From Sulfurimonas sp. (GTDB lineage: Bacteria > Campylobacterota > Campylobacteria > Campylobacterales > Sulfurimonadaceae), in assembly GCA_026988245.1 (NCBI GenBank), contig JALSLR010000075.1, positions 1 through 42,830 on the forward strand: a stretch of 42,830 nt of DNA, given 5' to 3'. Below the pieces are notes generated by a model that ran no database searches, had not been told where the DNA came from, and saw nothing but the letters and a program-made list of their open reading frames with translations. Below are positions 1 through 8,501 of this stretch, piece after piece. The stretch's first letter is position 1. Each line of letters opens with the position of its first letter. A program made the translations under genes and the position numbers.

Positions 1-122
1 TGAGCCTTCGTCATCCTGAACTTGAGCCTTCGTCATCCTGAACTTGAGCCTTCGTCATCCTGAACTTGAGCCTTCGTCATCCTGAACTTGAGCCTTCGTC
101 ATCCTGAACTTGATTCAGGATC
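1..122. repeat. Tandem array of a 22-bp unit
   Basis: Five head-to-tail copies of a 22-bp unit beginning TGAGCCTTCGTCATC start at 1, 23, 45, 67 and 89. The last copy runs into TGATTCAGGATC, which completes a palindrome with the ATCCTGAA of that copy. Each unit therefore looks like the left half of a stem-loop repeat, with only the last copy carrying the right half. The array begins at the window edge, so it may extend further left. It lies downstream of the cyclophilin gene, which reads toward it. Confidence 0.9.
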
Positions 123-134
123 TTTCTTCCCTTT

Positions 135-199
135 GTCATTCTGAACTTGAGTACGTCATTCTGAACTTGAGTACGTCATTCTGAACTTGATTCAGAATC
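135..199. repeat. Second tandem array (20-bp unit) ending in a stem-loop
   Basis: Two copies of a 20-bp unit (GTCATTCTGAACTTGAGTAC) at 135 and 155 are followed at 175-199 by a copy that closes into a hairpin. The arms are ATTCTGAA and TTCAGAAT, the loop is CTTGA, and the flanks are GTC and C. The same 25-bp hairpin recurs exactly at 27648-27672. The hairpin lies just past the stop codon of the cyclophilin gene and could help end its transcript. Confidence 0.85.
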
Positions 200-200
200 C

Positions 201-704
201 CTACTTAGATGCTATTACTTCTATAGAGTTAATAGCATCTTGACCCTCTATAGAGTTAAGGACATCAAAACTATCGCTATCATCTTCTTCTATAGCACCA
301 AAAACAGTGTGGACACCATCAAGATGTGGAGTTGCAACAAATGTGATGAAAAATTGACTACCACCAGTGTTTGGTCCAGCGTGAGCCATAGAGAGTGTAC
401 CTGCTCTGTGCTTAGAAGTGTTAAGGTTTGTTTCACATGGGATAGCCCAGTCTGGTCCACCAGCACCAGTACCATCAGGACAGCCACCTTGAGCCATGAA
501 TCCAGGGATGACACGGTGAAAGTTAAGGTCGTTGTAAAACCCTGTATTTGCTAGGTGTGCAAAGTTTGCAACAGTATTTGGAGTTTCATCAGGATAAAGT
601 TTAATCCATATGTCACCTTTAGCAGTAGATACTTTTGCCCACTGCATTGCTGCTAATTCTTCTTCGCTTACATCGTAAGTTTTTAATTCAGTTCTTCCAA
701 ACAT
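201..704 (-). CDS. Peptidyl-prolyl cis-trans isomerase, cyclophilin type
   Basis: This 167-residue protein is a single cyclophilin domain and would catalyse cis-trans isomerisation of X-Pro bonds during folding. Visible signatures are FHRVIPGFMAQGG (residues 62-74, with the catalytic Arg at 64), GSQFFIT (115-121) and HLDGVHTVFG (127-136). There is no signal peptide, so it is a cytoplasmic PpiB-like enzyme of normal length. It is divergent from the histidine kinase gene, with 47 bases between the two starts. The gene reads toward the repeat arrays at 1-199. The family call is secure; the exact paralogue (ppiA or ppiB naming) is not. Confidence 0.95.
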   Translation of the reverse strand: MFGRTELKTYDVSEEELAAMQWAKVSTAKGDIWIKLYPDETPNTVANFAHLANTGFYNDLNFHRVIPGFMAQGGCPDGTGAGGPDWAIPCETNLNTSKHRAGTLSMAHAGPNTGGSQFFITFVATPHLDGVHTVFGAIEEDDSDSFDVLNSIEGQDAINSIEVIASK

Positions 705-738
705 TATAGTTCCTAATAAATAATTTTTGAAATTCTAC

Positions 739-744
739 TATAAT
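739..744 (+). promoter_or_regulatory. Possible -10 box for the histidine kinase gene
   Basis: TATAAT lies only 7 bases upstream of the ATG at 752. If used, the transcript would start almost at the start codon, giving a leaderless or nearly leaderless mRNA. No good Shine-Dalgarno sequence is visible before this ATG, which fits. No -35 box was identified. Confidence 0.35.
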
Positions 745-751
745 AACGCAA

Positions 752-1921
752 ATGAAAAGAAATATTATTAAAAATATAACTATTAGACAAGCAAATATCT
801 ATGTATCGCTTGTTTTATTTGTATTCACTATTATCTTCGTTTCTTTGCTTGTAGAAGAGATTTACGAAGATTATGAGATAGCCTTAGAGCAAAAAAATAT
901 AACAAGTAAAATTTTAACAGATAGAGAATTTTTAATAGAAAAAGAAAGCAAGCTTAAATCTTTACTGATAAAAACAATCCTTTCCATAGTCACACTTGCC
1001 TTTATACTTTTTGGAATAGTTCTTGGTCTGTATAAAATTTTAAACACAATGCTTCAAAAAGATACTCAAGCTTTTTTAGATTTTTTTAGTGATGTGACAC
1101 ATAGAGATGTCCGTATGAAAAATGATAGTATTTTTTTTAAAGACTTTAAAACTATGGTTGGCTATGCTAATGCAATGGTAAATACAATCAGTGAGCAAAA
1201 AGAATCTTTAAGAGAGTTAAATACCTCCTTAGAAGAAAGGGTACAGCAAAAAACTGCTGATCTTGAAAATTTGCTTCAATCTCAAAAAGAATTTTTACGT
1301 TATACGGTCCATGAGACAAACACCCCTTTAAGTGTTATTCTTACCTCTATAGAGTTGTATAATATGAAAAATAAAAAAGATAAACAACTCTCAAAAATAG
1401 AAGCTGCTGCTAAAAATATATTTAACATATATGATGATTTGAGTTATTTGGTCAAAAAAGATCAAGTGGCGTACCCTAAAAAAGTTATCAATTTAGGAGA
1501 TTATATAAAAAGTAGGGTAGACTTTTTTACTGAAGTCGCGCAACTATCTAAGTTAGAATTTTCATTTAATGCTACTGATACGAAGTATCATATATACTTT
1601 AATGAAACAAAATTACAACGTATAGTTGATAACACTTTAACAAATGCTATTAAGTATACCTTGGCAGGCGAGATGATATATATAGAGTTGAAAAAATATG
1701 GCTCTTTTATAGATATGGATATAAACTCTAAATCAAAACTCATCAAAGATACAAAAAAAGTGTTTGATGCTTACTACAGGGAAGAAAAAACCCAAAATGG
1801 TTTTGGTCTTGGACTACGCTTAGTAAGCACAATATGTGATGAGGAGGATGTTGAGATATTTGTACGTTCAGATAGTTCTAATACCTCATTTTCTTATCGA
1901 TTTATGCTAATGGGAGATTAG
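752..1921 (+). CDS. Membrane sensor histidine kinase
   Basis: This 389-residue kinase has two transmembrane segments (about residues 16-35 and 71-94) around a short periplasmic loop of about 35 residues. A coiled coil (about 145-180) leads to the dimerisation/phosphoacceptor domain, whose H-box is VHETNTPLSV with His187 as phosphate acceptor. The catalytic domain has an N-box (about 286-302, Asn294/Asn298) and a clear GFGLGL (350-355). The usual DxGxG G1 box is not recognisable; the region reads DINSKSK. It probably pairs with the response regulator that starts 3 bases after its stop. The signal is unknown; position beside the acetate genes suggests a link to carbon source, as inference only. 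Confidence 0.9.
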   Translation: MKRNIIKNITIRQANIYVSLVLFVFTIIFVSLLVEEIYEDYEIALEQKNITSKILTDREFLIEKESKLKSLLIKTILSIVTLAFILFGIVLGLYKILNTMLQKDTQAFLDFFSDVTHRDVRMKNDSIFFKDFKTMVGYANAMVNTISEQKESLRELNTSLEERVQQKTADLENLLQSQKEFLRYTVHETNTPLSVILTSIELYNMKNKKDKQLSKIEAAAKNIFNIYDDLSYLVKKDQVAYPKKVINLGDYIKSRVDFFTEVAQLSKLEFSFNATDTKYHIYFNETKLQRIVDNTLTNAIKYTLAGEMIYIELKKYGSFIDMDINSKSKLIKDTKKVFDAYYREEKTQNGFGLGLRLVSTICDEEDVEIFVRSDSSNTSFSYRFMLMGD

Positions 1922-1924
1922 GGG

Positions 1925-2593
1925 ATGAAGATACTTTTACTTGAAGATGAAGTGATGTTAAATGAATCTATAACTGAATACTTAGAATTGCAAGGACATA
2001 ATGTAAAATCTTTTGTCAATGGAGATGAAGCCTTTGATGATATACAACAAAATGCCTATGACTTACTTATACTTGATATAAATGTACCAGGGCTAGATGG
2101 TTTAGAATTATTAGAAAAGTTACATCAGTTGAAGTTGCATACGCCTAGTATATATATTAGTGCGCTTGTAGACATTGAAGATATATCTCGGGCATATGAC
2201 TTAGGTTGCAATGATTATATGAAAAAGCCATTTCATCTTAAAGAATTAGCTCTAAGGGTAGATAAGATTAAATTGTCTACTGACACGCCTCGTGTTCATT
2301 TGCGCCTTTCAAAAAACTACTCTTACGACCAAGAACACTCAATACTTCTTTTTAAACAAGTGGAACAGATTTTAACGAAAAAACAATCTCAGATTATAAA
2401 TATTTTAGCTAGAAATCGTGGTAGAGTTGTTGACTTTGAACAGTTCTGTGAGTATGTTTGGCAAGATACTTTTGTTGATAATGCAACTATTCGTGCGGAG
2501 GTCAACAGACTCAAAAAAACTCTCAAGGAAGATATCATCATCAATGTTCGCGGTATGGGCTATATGATAGATAAACCAAAAGTGTTACATTAA
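1925..2593 (+). CDS. OmpR-family response regulator
   Basis: A 222-residue two-domain regulator. The receiver has the acidic pair Glu7/Asp8, phospho-acceptor Asp51 (in LILDINVPGLDG) and the conserved Lys101 before Pro. The C-terminal part (about 130-215) resembles the winged-helix DNA-binding domain of the OmpR/PhoB family. It starts 3 bases after the kinase stop, with GGAG upstream inside the kinase end, so the two are cotranscribed. The next gene, the porin, starts 110 bases downstream with its own leader and is a plausible target. The target is not shown by the sequence. Confidence 0.93.
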   Translation: MKILLLEDEVMLNESITEYLELQGHNVKSFVNGDEAFDDIQQNAYDLLILDINVPGLDGLELLEKLHQLKLHTPSIYISALVDIEDISRAYDLGCNDYMKKPFHLKELALRVDKIKLSTDTPRVHLRLSKNYSYDQEHSILLFKQVEQILTKKQSQIINILARNRGRVVDFEQFCEYVWQDTFVDNATIRAEVNRLKKTLKEDIIINVRGMGYMIDKPKVLH

Positions 2594-2661
2594 TTCTCAT
2601 ATTTAGAACTAAAGTAATTTATTTTCTTTATATTTCTCTTTGCTATGTTCATGCTACACTC

Positions 2662-2700
2662 CTTCTCTAGTATTAGAATGTAAAAATATTCTAGGAGAAG
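2662..2700 (+). promoter_or_regulatory. Leader hairpin that could mask the porin ribosome binding site
   Basis: The porin Shine-Dalgarno AGGAG (2693-2697) is 6 bases before the ATG at 2704. CTTCTC (2662-2667) is complementary to GAGAAG (2695-2700), and TAG (2668-2670) to CTA (2691-2693), giving a 9-bp stem with one bulged G over a 20-base loop. A smaller alternative hairpin, TAGAAT (2674-2679) with ATTCTA (2688-2693), shares bases with the first, so the two are mutually exclusive. This could be a translational switch; function is inferred. Confidence 0.5.
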
Positions 2701-2703
2701 AGA

Positions 2704-4119
2704 ATGAAAAAAACGATACTTAGCTTAGCTGCATTAGTTGCTGTGACAAGCTTGTCAGCAGATACTGATGGAGTGAACACTAAATTAAAACATGGAAAAC
2801 ATGCAAAGAAAGAGACACCTCAAGCAAAAAGCGTAGATGATTTGAGTTCAATGTTTACAGAGGGTAAGACGAGTGGTCAGTTTCGTACTTTTTATGTAGA
2901 TAGACAATATCAAGGTGGTAGTGGAAGTACGACACATAGAAATGATTTAGCAGTTGGTGGTCATCTGAAGTTTGAAACAGCTGCATTTGCTGGTTTGTCC
3001 TTAGCATCATCATTTTATACTTCTAATAGTATTAAATGGTTAGCTTATGATGTTCAAGATCCATCATTGACTAACAATGGTGAAAATTATTCTGTTCTTG
3101 GTGAAGCATATGTAAATATCAACTTAGCATCATATGGTACAAAAACGAATGCAAAACTTGGTTATCAACGATATGACACACCTATGATGGGAAGTGATGA
3201 TGCCCGTATGACGCCAAATACTTTTAGTGCATATAAGTTAACTAATACTGATGTAGATGGATTAAAATTTCAGCTTGCACATATAGATGCTATAGCGTAT
3301 GGTTCTTTTAGCAATATATATAGTGGTGGAATCTTGGGTGCAACATCTGGTTATCCAGCTCTAGCTAAGCCAGGAAGTGGTAAATACCATAACTTAGGTC
3401 AAATAACTGTTGGTAAAGACACAGCAGGTGTTACAAATGCACAGTTAACATATACGGCAAAACATTTTCATGTAAAAGTGTCAAATGATTATGCTTGGGA
3501 TATGTACAATACTCTTTATGCAGAGTTAGGAACATCTTGGGATTGTTTACTTAATAGCAACATCCATCCATTTGTAAAAGCACAAGTTATCAAACAAAAT
3601 AGTGTTGGTGATAAGCTTATGGGTAATATAGCTGGGACTGGAAAAATAGACTCGCTTTACTGGGGTGCTAAAGTTGGTGCTAAGTACGCTGGTTTTGCAG
3701 CTTATGTAGCGTATTCTCAAACTGGTGCAAATGATGCAAATAGTGATTCTAGCTATGAGAATGCAATCGTTTCACAATTTGGTGGTATGCCTGCATATAC
3801 TCAAGGTATGGTAACTCGTCATCAGTTTTTAGCTGGAACTAAAGCTACAAAATATGCAGCCGTATATAACTTTAAAAGTTTAGGTGTAAACCTTTCAACT
3901 GCTGCATACTATGCAACATTCGATATGGATGCAAATAGTGGCTATGGAGTAGAGAGAACTGCTAGTGAACCTGGTTTTGACATCAAATATTACCTAGCAT
4001 CTGTAAAAAAACTTCAACTTCGTTTTCGCGGAAACTTTCCAAGAAAATTTGTCGAAGGTACAGCTGGAAGTGATACAGGATGGGATGAATACAGACTAAT
4101 AGCTAACTATAATTTCTAG
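2704..4119 (+). CDS. Outer-membrane porin, OprD-like family of Campylobacterota
   Basis: A 471-residue protein with a signal peptide (about residues 1-19, ending LSA), a short Lys/His-rich linker, then a long stretch of alternating polar and aromatic residues typical of a beta-barrel. It ends in Phe (NYNF), the usual C-terminal signature of outer-membrane proteins. Placement directly before the DUF485 and acetate-symporter genes suggests it passes acetate or other small carboxylates across the outer membrane. That substrate is inferred from context only; in related organisms such porins often carry only a generic label. Two copies of the dispersed GATGCTAAG word lie inside (3000-3008 and 3123-3131, reverse strand). 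Confidence 0.85.
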   Translation: MKKTILSLAALVAVTSLSADTDGVNTKLKHGKHAKKETPQAKSVDDLSSMFTEGKTSGQFRTFYVDRQYQGGSGSTTHRNDLAVGGHLKFETAAFAGLSLASSFYTSNSIKWLAYDVQDPSLTNNGENYSVLGEAYVNINLASYGTKTNAKLGYQRYDTPMMGSDDARMTPNTFSAYKLTNTDVDGLKFQLAHIDAIAYGSFSNIYSGGILGATSGYPALAKPGSGKYHNLGQITVGKDTAGVTNAQLTYTAKHFHVKVSNDYAWDMYNTLYAELGTSWDCLLNSNIHPFVKAQVIKQNSVGDKLMGNIAGTGKIDSLYWGAKVGAKYAGFAAYVAYSQTGANDANSDSSYENAIVSQFGGMPAYTQGMVTRHQFLAGTKATKYAAVYNFKSLGVNLSTAAYYATFDMDANSGYGVERTASEPGFDIKYYLASVKKLQLRFRGNFPRKFVEGTAGSDTGWDEYRLIANYNF

Positions 4120-4153
4120 TCAATAGAAACTATAAAAATTAAGGAAATTAAAT

Positions 4154-4468
4154 ATGAATCAAGAATTAGTAGAAAAAATTAAGGCAAATCCAGATTATCA
4201 AAAACTAGTGAAAACTAGAACTGGATACGCTGTTAAAATGAGTGTAGCGATGTTGGTAGTGTATTTTGCATTTATCTTAACTATCGCTTTTGATCCTTCA
4301 GCTTTGGCTGTACCGTTGAGTGATGGTGGTGTGACTACCATTGGTATTCCTATCGGGATGGCAATTATTGTTTTTGCATTTGTCTTAACTGGACTCTACA
4401 CGAAACGTGCAAATACTGAGTTTGATGACTTAACAAATAAAATCAAAAAATCTCTAGGAGAAAACTAA
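4154..4468 (+). CDS. DUF485 small membrane protein (YjcH-like)
   Basis: A 104-residue protein with two transmembrane helices (about residues 27-47 and 62-84) and charged ends. It matches the DUF485/YjcH family, which is nearly always encoded just before the acetate permease ActP. Here too it is followed one base later by the symporter gene, so the two are surely cotranscribed. AAGGAAATTAA provides the ribosome binding site. Its biochemical role in acetate transport is not established; a subunit or assembly partner of the permease is likely. Confidence 0.9.
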   Translation: MNQELVEKIKANPDYQKLVKTRTGYAVKMSVAMLVVYFAFILTIAFDPSALAVPLSDGGVTTIGIPIGMAIIVFAFVLTGLYTKRANTEFDDLTNKIKKSLGEN

Positions 4469-4469
4469 T

Positions 4470-6137
4470 ATGATAAATAGAGCATTTTTATTTTTAATTT
4501 TAGGTTCTATTGCAGTTCTTGCAAGTGGAACTATAGATGGTGAGATAGTTAAACAGGACTTAAATGTGTCTGCTATCATCATGTTTTTACTTTTTGTATC
4601 TGGTACCTTAGGTATAACTTACTGGGCTGCTAAGCGTACAAAATCTGCTAAAGATTTCTACACTGCAGGTGGTGGGATAACAGGACTTCAAAATGGTATG
4701 GCAATTGCAGGTGATTACATGTCAGCTGCTTCGTTTTTAGGAATATCTGGACTTGTATATCTTAAAGGTTATGATGGTCTTATCTACTCGATAGGTTTCT
4801 TAGTTGGTTGGCCTTTAATCCTTTTTCTTATCGCTGAGCCTTTAAGAAACTTAGGAAAGTATACTTTTGCAGATGTTGCTTCATATAGACTTCGTCAAAC
4901 TCCTATCCGTACACTTGCTGCAGCTGGGTCTATTGCAACTGTTATTCTTTATCTTATAGCTCAAATGGTTGGGGCTGGTAAGCTTATCCAACTTTTATTT
5001 GGACTTGATTATGAGGTAGCCGTTATCTTAGTGGGTGTGTTGATGATACTTTATGTAACCTTTGGTGGTATGCTTGCTACGACATGGGTACAGATTATTA
5101 AAGCATTTTTGTTACTCTCTGGTGCTACATTTATGGCTATCGCTGTAATGGCACACTATGACTTTAGTTTTAACTCTTTATTTACTGCTGCTGTTGATGT
5201 CAAAGGTATAGATGTAATGAGCCCGGGTGGACTAGTATCTGATCCAGTCTCTGCCATATCGCTCGCAGTTGCATTGATGTTTGGTACAGCGGGTCTTCCT
5301 CATATTCTTATGAGATTTTTTACGGTTAGTGATGCTAAGGAAGCTCGCAAATCAGTTTTCTTTGCAACTGGTTTCATCGGTTACTTTTACATCTTAACTT
5401 TCATCATCGGTTTTGGTGCTATTGTTATGGTTTATCAAAACCCTGAGTACTTAGACTTAGCGAAACAAGCTATATCTGGCGGTTATCCGATATTAGGTGG
5501 TAAGAACATGGCTGCGATTCACTTGAGTCATGCTGTTGGTGGGGACTTCTTCCTTGGCTTTATCTCTGCGGTTGCTTTTGCTACTATCTTAGCGGTTGTT
5601 TCTGGTCTTACATTGGCTGGTGCATCTGCAATATCTCATGACCTTTATGCTTCTGTATTTAAAAAAGGAAATGCTGATGGTCAATCTGAAATGAGAGTTT
5701 CTAAAATGGCTACTGTTGGTTTAGGAATCGTAGCTATCTTCATGGGTATCGCTTTTGAGCAACAAAATATTGCTTTTGTGGTTGGTCTTGCTTTTGCCAT
5801 CGCTGCATCTGCTAACTTCCCTATCCTCATGCTTTCTATGTACTGGAGAAAACTGACAACTCGTGGTGCTGTGTACGGTGGAAGTCTTGGACTTGCTACT
5901 GCTGTAATGCTTGTAATACTTGGTCCAATTGTATGGGTGCAAATACTTGGAAATGCTGAGGCAATTTTCCCTTATAAATACCCAGCATTGTTCTCTGTAA
6001 CAGTTTCTTTTGTATCTATTTGGTTGATATCTATCACAGATAACTCTCAAAATGCTAAAGATGAACAAGCTATGTTTGATGCTCAATATGTGAGAAGTCA
6101 AACTGGTATCGGTGCTGAAGGAGCGAGTGAGCATTAA
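4470..6137 (+). CDS. actP: Cation/acetate symporter, SSS family
   Basis: A 555-residue polytopic protein of the sodium:solute symporter family. The N-terminus has a hydrophobic segment, then the core begins with [19 protein letters not shown], followed by the family-typical [14 protein letters not shown] and about 13 membrane helices. The size and the DUF485 partner identify it as an ActP-type acetate permease. Acs lies three genes downstream, so the operon would import acetate and activate it. One GATGCTAAG word at 5331-5339 encodes Asp-Ala-Lys in frame. Confidence 0.9.
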   Translation: MINRAFLFLILGSIAVLASGTIDGEIVKQDLNVSAIIMFLLFVSGTLGITYWAAKRTKSAKDFYTAGGGITGLQNGMAIAGDYMSAASFLGISGLVYLKGYDGLIYSIGFLVGWPLILFLIAEPLRNLGKYTFADVASYRLRQTPIRTLAAAGSIATVILYLIAQMVGAGKLIQLLFGLDYEVAVILVGVLMILYVTFGGMLATTWVQIIKAFLLLSGATFMAIAVMAHYDFSFNSLFTAAVDVKGIDVMSPGGLVSDPVSAISLAVALMFGTAGLPHILMRFFTVSDAKEARKSVFFATGFIGYFYILTFIIGFGAIVMVYQNPEYLDLAKQAISGGYPILGGKNMAAIHLSHAVGGDFFLGFISAVAFATILAVVSGLTLAGASAISHDLYASVFKKGNADGQSEMRVSKMATVGLGIVAIFMGIAFEQQNIAFVVGLAFAIAASANFPILMLSMYWRKLTTRGAVYGGSLGLATAVMLVILGPIVWVQILGNAEAIFPYKYPALFSVTVSFVSIWLISITDNSQNAKDEQAMFDAQYVRSQTGIGAEGASEH

Positions 6138-6151
6138 GCTCACCCTTCACC

Positions 6152-7936
6152 ATGAGCATATTAGATCAAAGAAGACTTATAGAGTCAATTCATCCATTTG
6201 AGTTACTGAATGCATCTGTTCTTGATGATTTAATGCAAAAGATAGATATAGCATACTATCCAAAAGATACCCTTCTTATCTCAAGAACTATAGCAAGTGT
6301 AGCTTTTTATATCATCATTAAAGGTTCAGTAGTTGAGATACTAGATGATGAGATTACAAATGTATACTCCGAGGGTGATAGCTTTGATGCTAATGCACTT
6401 ATTTATAATAAATCAGAGTCAAAATTTATAGTCCAAGAAGACCTCATATGCTATGAGATTAAAAAACCTGACTTTTTACTTTTGATGCAAGACAAACGTG
6501 TGCAGTCTTATTTTTTACAAGACTTTGTTACTCGGCATAAACAACTAAAAGAGTATGATGCTAAGAGTGATTTTAGCCCTTTTTTAATGGCAAAAATACA
6601 AGATATGTTTTTACATAAGGCATGTATAGTTGATGGAAATATAAGTATCTTTGATGCGGTCTCTCTGCAAGAAGAAATGGGTGCTAAAGTTATCTTGGTT
6701 GAAGATGATGCTAAGTACTTTGTAGTGAGTGATACTAACCTGAAAAAAGATGTCCTACTTGGTGATGTTCACGTTAGGGACAAGATCTCTAAAATAGCTA
6801 AAAATGAAGTGATAAGCATAGATGTGAATGACTTTTTGTTTAATGCCTTGTTACTTATGACAAAATATGAGATAAAAAGAGTAGTAGTTATGGATGATGC
6901 TAAGGTTGTAGGAATCTTAGAACAACTTGATTTACTAAGTTTTTTTGCAAACCATTCTCATATAGTTGCAGTGAGGATAGATAAAGCAAACTCTGTTGAT
7001 GAACTCAAGGATGTAACTCAAAGTCTCAACAATCTTATAACTACACTTCGTGCTAAGGGTGTAAAGTTTAGATATATAGCTAAATTAGTTGCAACTTTAA
7101 ATGAAAAGATTTACTTAAAACTTTTCAATATGACTTTAGATGAAGAGTTACAAAAACAATGTTGTTTGATTGTTATGGGAAGTGAGGGGAGGGAGGAACA
7201 AACCCTTAAAACTGACCAAGACAATGCCTTGATAATAAAAGATGGACTTGATAAAGATATGTTTGTAAATCCAATGATGCTTTTAAATCAATATCTACTC
7301 GAACTAGGGTTTCCAAAGTGCGAGGGCGATGTAATGGTAAGTAATGAGTTTTGGCGCAAAAGTGCCAAAGAGTACAAAACGCAGATAAGTACCTGGGCTA
7401 ACTCTATGCAAGAGAGTGAACTTCAAAATCTTAGTATATTTTTAGATGCTAAGTGTGTAGCTGGCGATGAGAGTTTACTCAAAGAAGTAAATGAATATCT
7501 TTACTCACATTTTCATTCTCGTGATGATATCTTAGCCCATATGGCTGTAGCTGTGCTTAACTTTGAGACGCCACTTACACTATTTAGCTCATTTGTAATT
7601 CAAAAAGAGCATGATAATAAACTCAACTTAAAAAAAGGTGGCTTGTTTGCCTTAGTTCATGGTGTGAGGACCCTCTCTTTAGAGTATGAGATAGATACTT
7701 CAAATACCGTAGATCGTATAAAAGAGTTAAACAATAAAGGTGTATTTGATAAGAATTTTGCAACAGAGCTCCTAGAAAGTTTTGACACAATGTCTGGCAT
7801 GAGAATAAGAGCAAATGAGATAGATCCAAATGAGCTTTCAAAAGTTCAAAAAGATCTTCTCAAGGACAGTTTTAAAGTTGTTAATAAATTCAAAAAATTT
7901 CTGAGTTTTCATTTTCATCTCAATATGGTCTCCTAA
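6152..7936 (+). CDS. cNMP-binding/CBS/DUF294 putative nucleotidyltransferase
   Basis: A 594-residue soluble signalling protein. The order is a cyclic-nucleotide-binding-like domain (about 20-130), a pair of CBS domains (about 155-270), a DUF294 nucleotidyltransferase-like domain containing GSEGREEQTLKTDQDNALI (about 345-365), and a DUF294 C-terminal helical domain (about 450-590). Proteins of this make-up often sit beside ActP and DnaQ-like exonuclease genes and are thought to sense adenylate or energy state; no enzymatic product is established. The stop overlaps the start of the exonuclease gene by one base (TAATG). Four copies of GATGCTAAG occur inside, all on the coding strand, encoding Asp-Ala-Lys. 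Confidence 0.88.
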   Translation: MSILDQRRLIESIHPFELLNASVLDDLMQKIDIAYYPKDTLLISRTIASVAFYIIIKGSVVEILDDEITNVYSEGDSFDANALIYNKSESKFIVQEDLICYEIKKPDFLLLMQDKRVQSYFLQDFVTRHKQLKEYDAKSDFSPFLMAKIQDMFLHKACIVDGNISIFDAVSLQEEMGAKVILVEDDAKYFVVSDTNLKKDVLLGDVHVRDKISKIAKNEVISIDVNDFLFNALLLMTKYEIKRVVVMDDAKVVGILEQLDLLSFFANHSHIVAVRIDKANSVDELKDVTQSLNNLITTLRAKGVKFRYIAKLVATLNEKIYLKLFNMTLDEELQKQCCLIVMGSEGREEQTLKTDQDNALIIKDGLDKDMFVNPMMLLNQYLLELGFPKCEGDVMVSNEFWRKSAKEYKTQISTWANSMQESELQNLSIFLDAKCVAGDESLLKEVNEYLYSHFHSRDDILAHMAVAVLNFETPLTLFSSFVIQKEHDNKLNLKKGGLFALVHGVRTLSLEYEIDTSNTVDRIKELNNKGVFDKNFATELLESFDTMSGMRIRANEIDPNELSKVQKDLLKDSFKVVNKFKKFLSFHFHLNMVS

Positions 7937-8490
7937 TGTTTTTTCATTTTTTTAAAAAAAAGCAGATTGGCTTTGATGAAGTAGTTGTTTTCGACACAGA
8001 AACAACAGGACTTAATCCAAAAAAAGATGATATTTTATCTATCGGTGCGGTGAAGATAAAAAATAACAAAATCATTACATCTCAAACTTTTGAGCTATTT
8101 GTAAAGTATGAAAAAGAGATAAATCATGAAAGCATTAAGATACATAAAATTCGTCCAGTTGATTTAGTGGATGCTATAGATATAGATAAAGCAATAGAGC
8201 TTTTTTTAGATTTTATAGGTGATTTGCCTTTGGTTGGGTATTACTTAGAATTTGATGTAGCGATGATTAACAAGTATGTAAAACCTAAGTTAGGATATAA
8301 ACTCAAAAATAAGCAAATAGAGGTTTCTGAAATCTATTATGATAGAGAAATTAAGTTTATACCGCAAGGAAATATTGATTTGAGGTTTGATACAATACTC
8401 AAAAAATGTGAGGTGCCCAATATGGGTGCACATAATGCCGTTAATGATGCAATCATGACAGCAATGATATATTTAAAATTAATAAAATAA
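7936..8490 (+). CDS. DnaQ-like 3'-5' exonuclease (DEDDh)
   Basis: A 184-residue exonuclease domain protein. ExoI motif VFDTETTGLNP supplies Asp20 and Glu22, ExoII is in YYLEFDVAMINKY (about 102-114), and ExoIII is HNAVNDAIMT near the C-terminus with the His and Asp of the DEDDh class. It looks like the epsilon proofreading fold but stands alone in an acetate operon, overlapping the preceding gene by one base. This association with DUF294 proteins is common; a role in nucleotide or nucleic-acid turnover rather than replication is likely. It is not a clear dnaQ orthologue. Confidence 0.88.
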   Translation: MFFHFFKKKQIGFDEVVVFDTETTGLNPKKDDILSIGAVKIKNNKIITSQTFELFVKYEKEINHESIKIHKIRPVDLVDAIDIDKAIELFLDFIGDLPLVGYYLEFDVAMINKYVKPKLGYKLKNKQIEVSEIYYDREIKFIPQGNIDLRFDTILKKCEVPNMGAHNAVNDAIMTAMIYLKLIK

Positions 8491-8501
8491 AGGAATGACC
8501 A

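Noticed and set aside
1..199. CRISPR array
   Set aside because: Units are contiguous without unique spacers, so this is a tandem repeat.
240..554. Plus-strand frame of 104 codons over the cyclophilin gene
   Set aside because: Antisense shadow of a clear cyclophilin; no domain and no ribosome binding site.
3665..3695. Further GCTAAG words such as GGTGCTAAG and GCTGCTAAG
   Set aside because: Two or fewer changes from the 9-mer but explained by common Ala-Lys codons; not counted as copies of the signal.
5721..6143. Minus-strand frame of 140 codons over the end of actP
   Set aside because: Lies antisense to a well-supported transporter and has low-complexity Ser/Thr/His content with no family resemblance.
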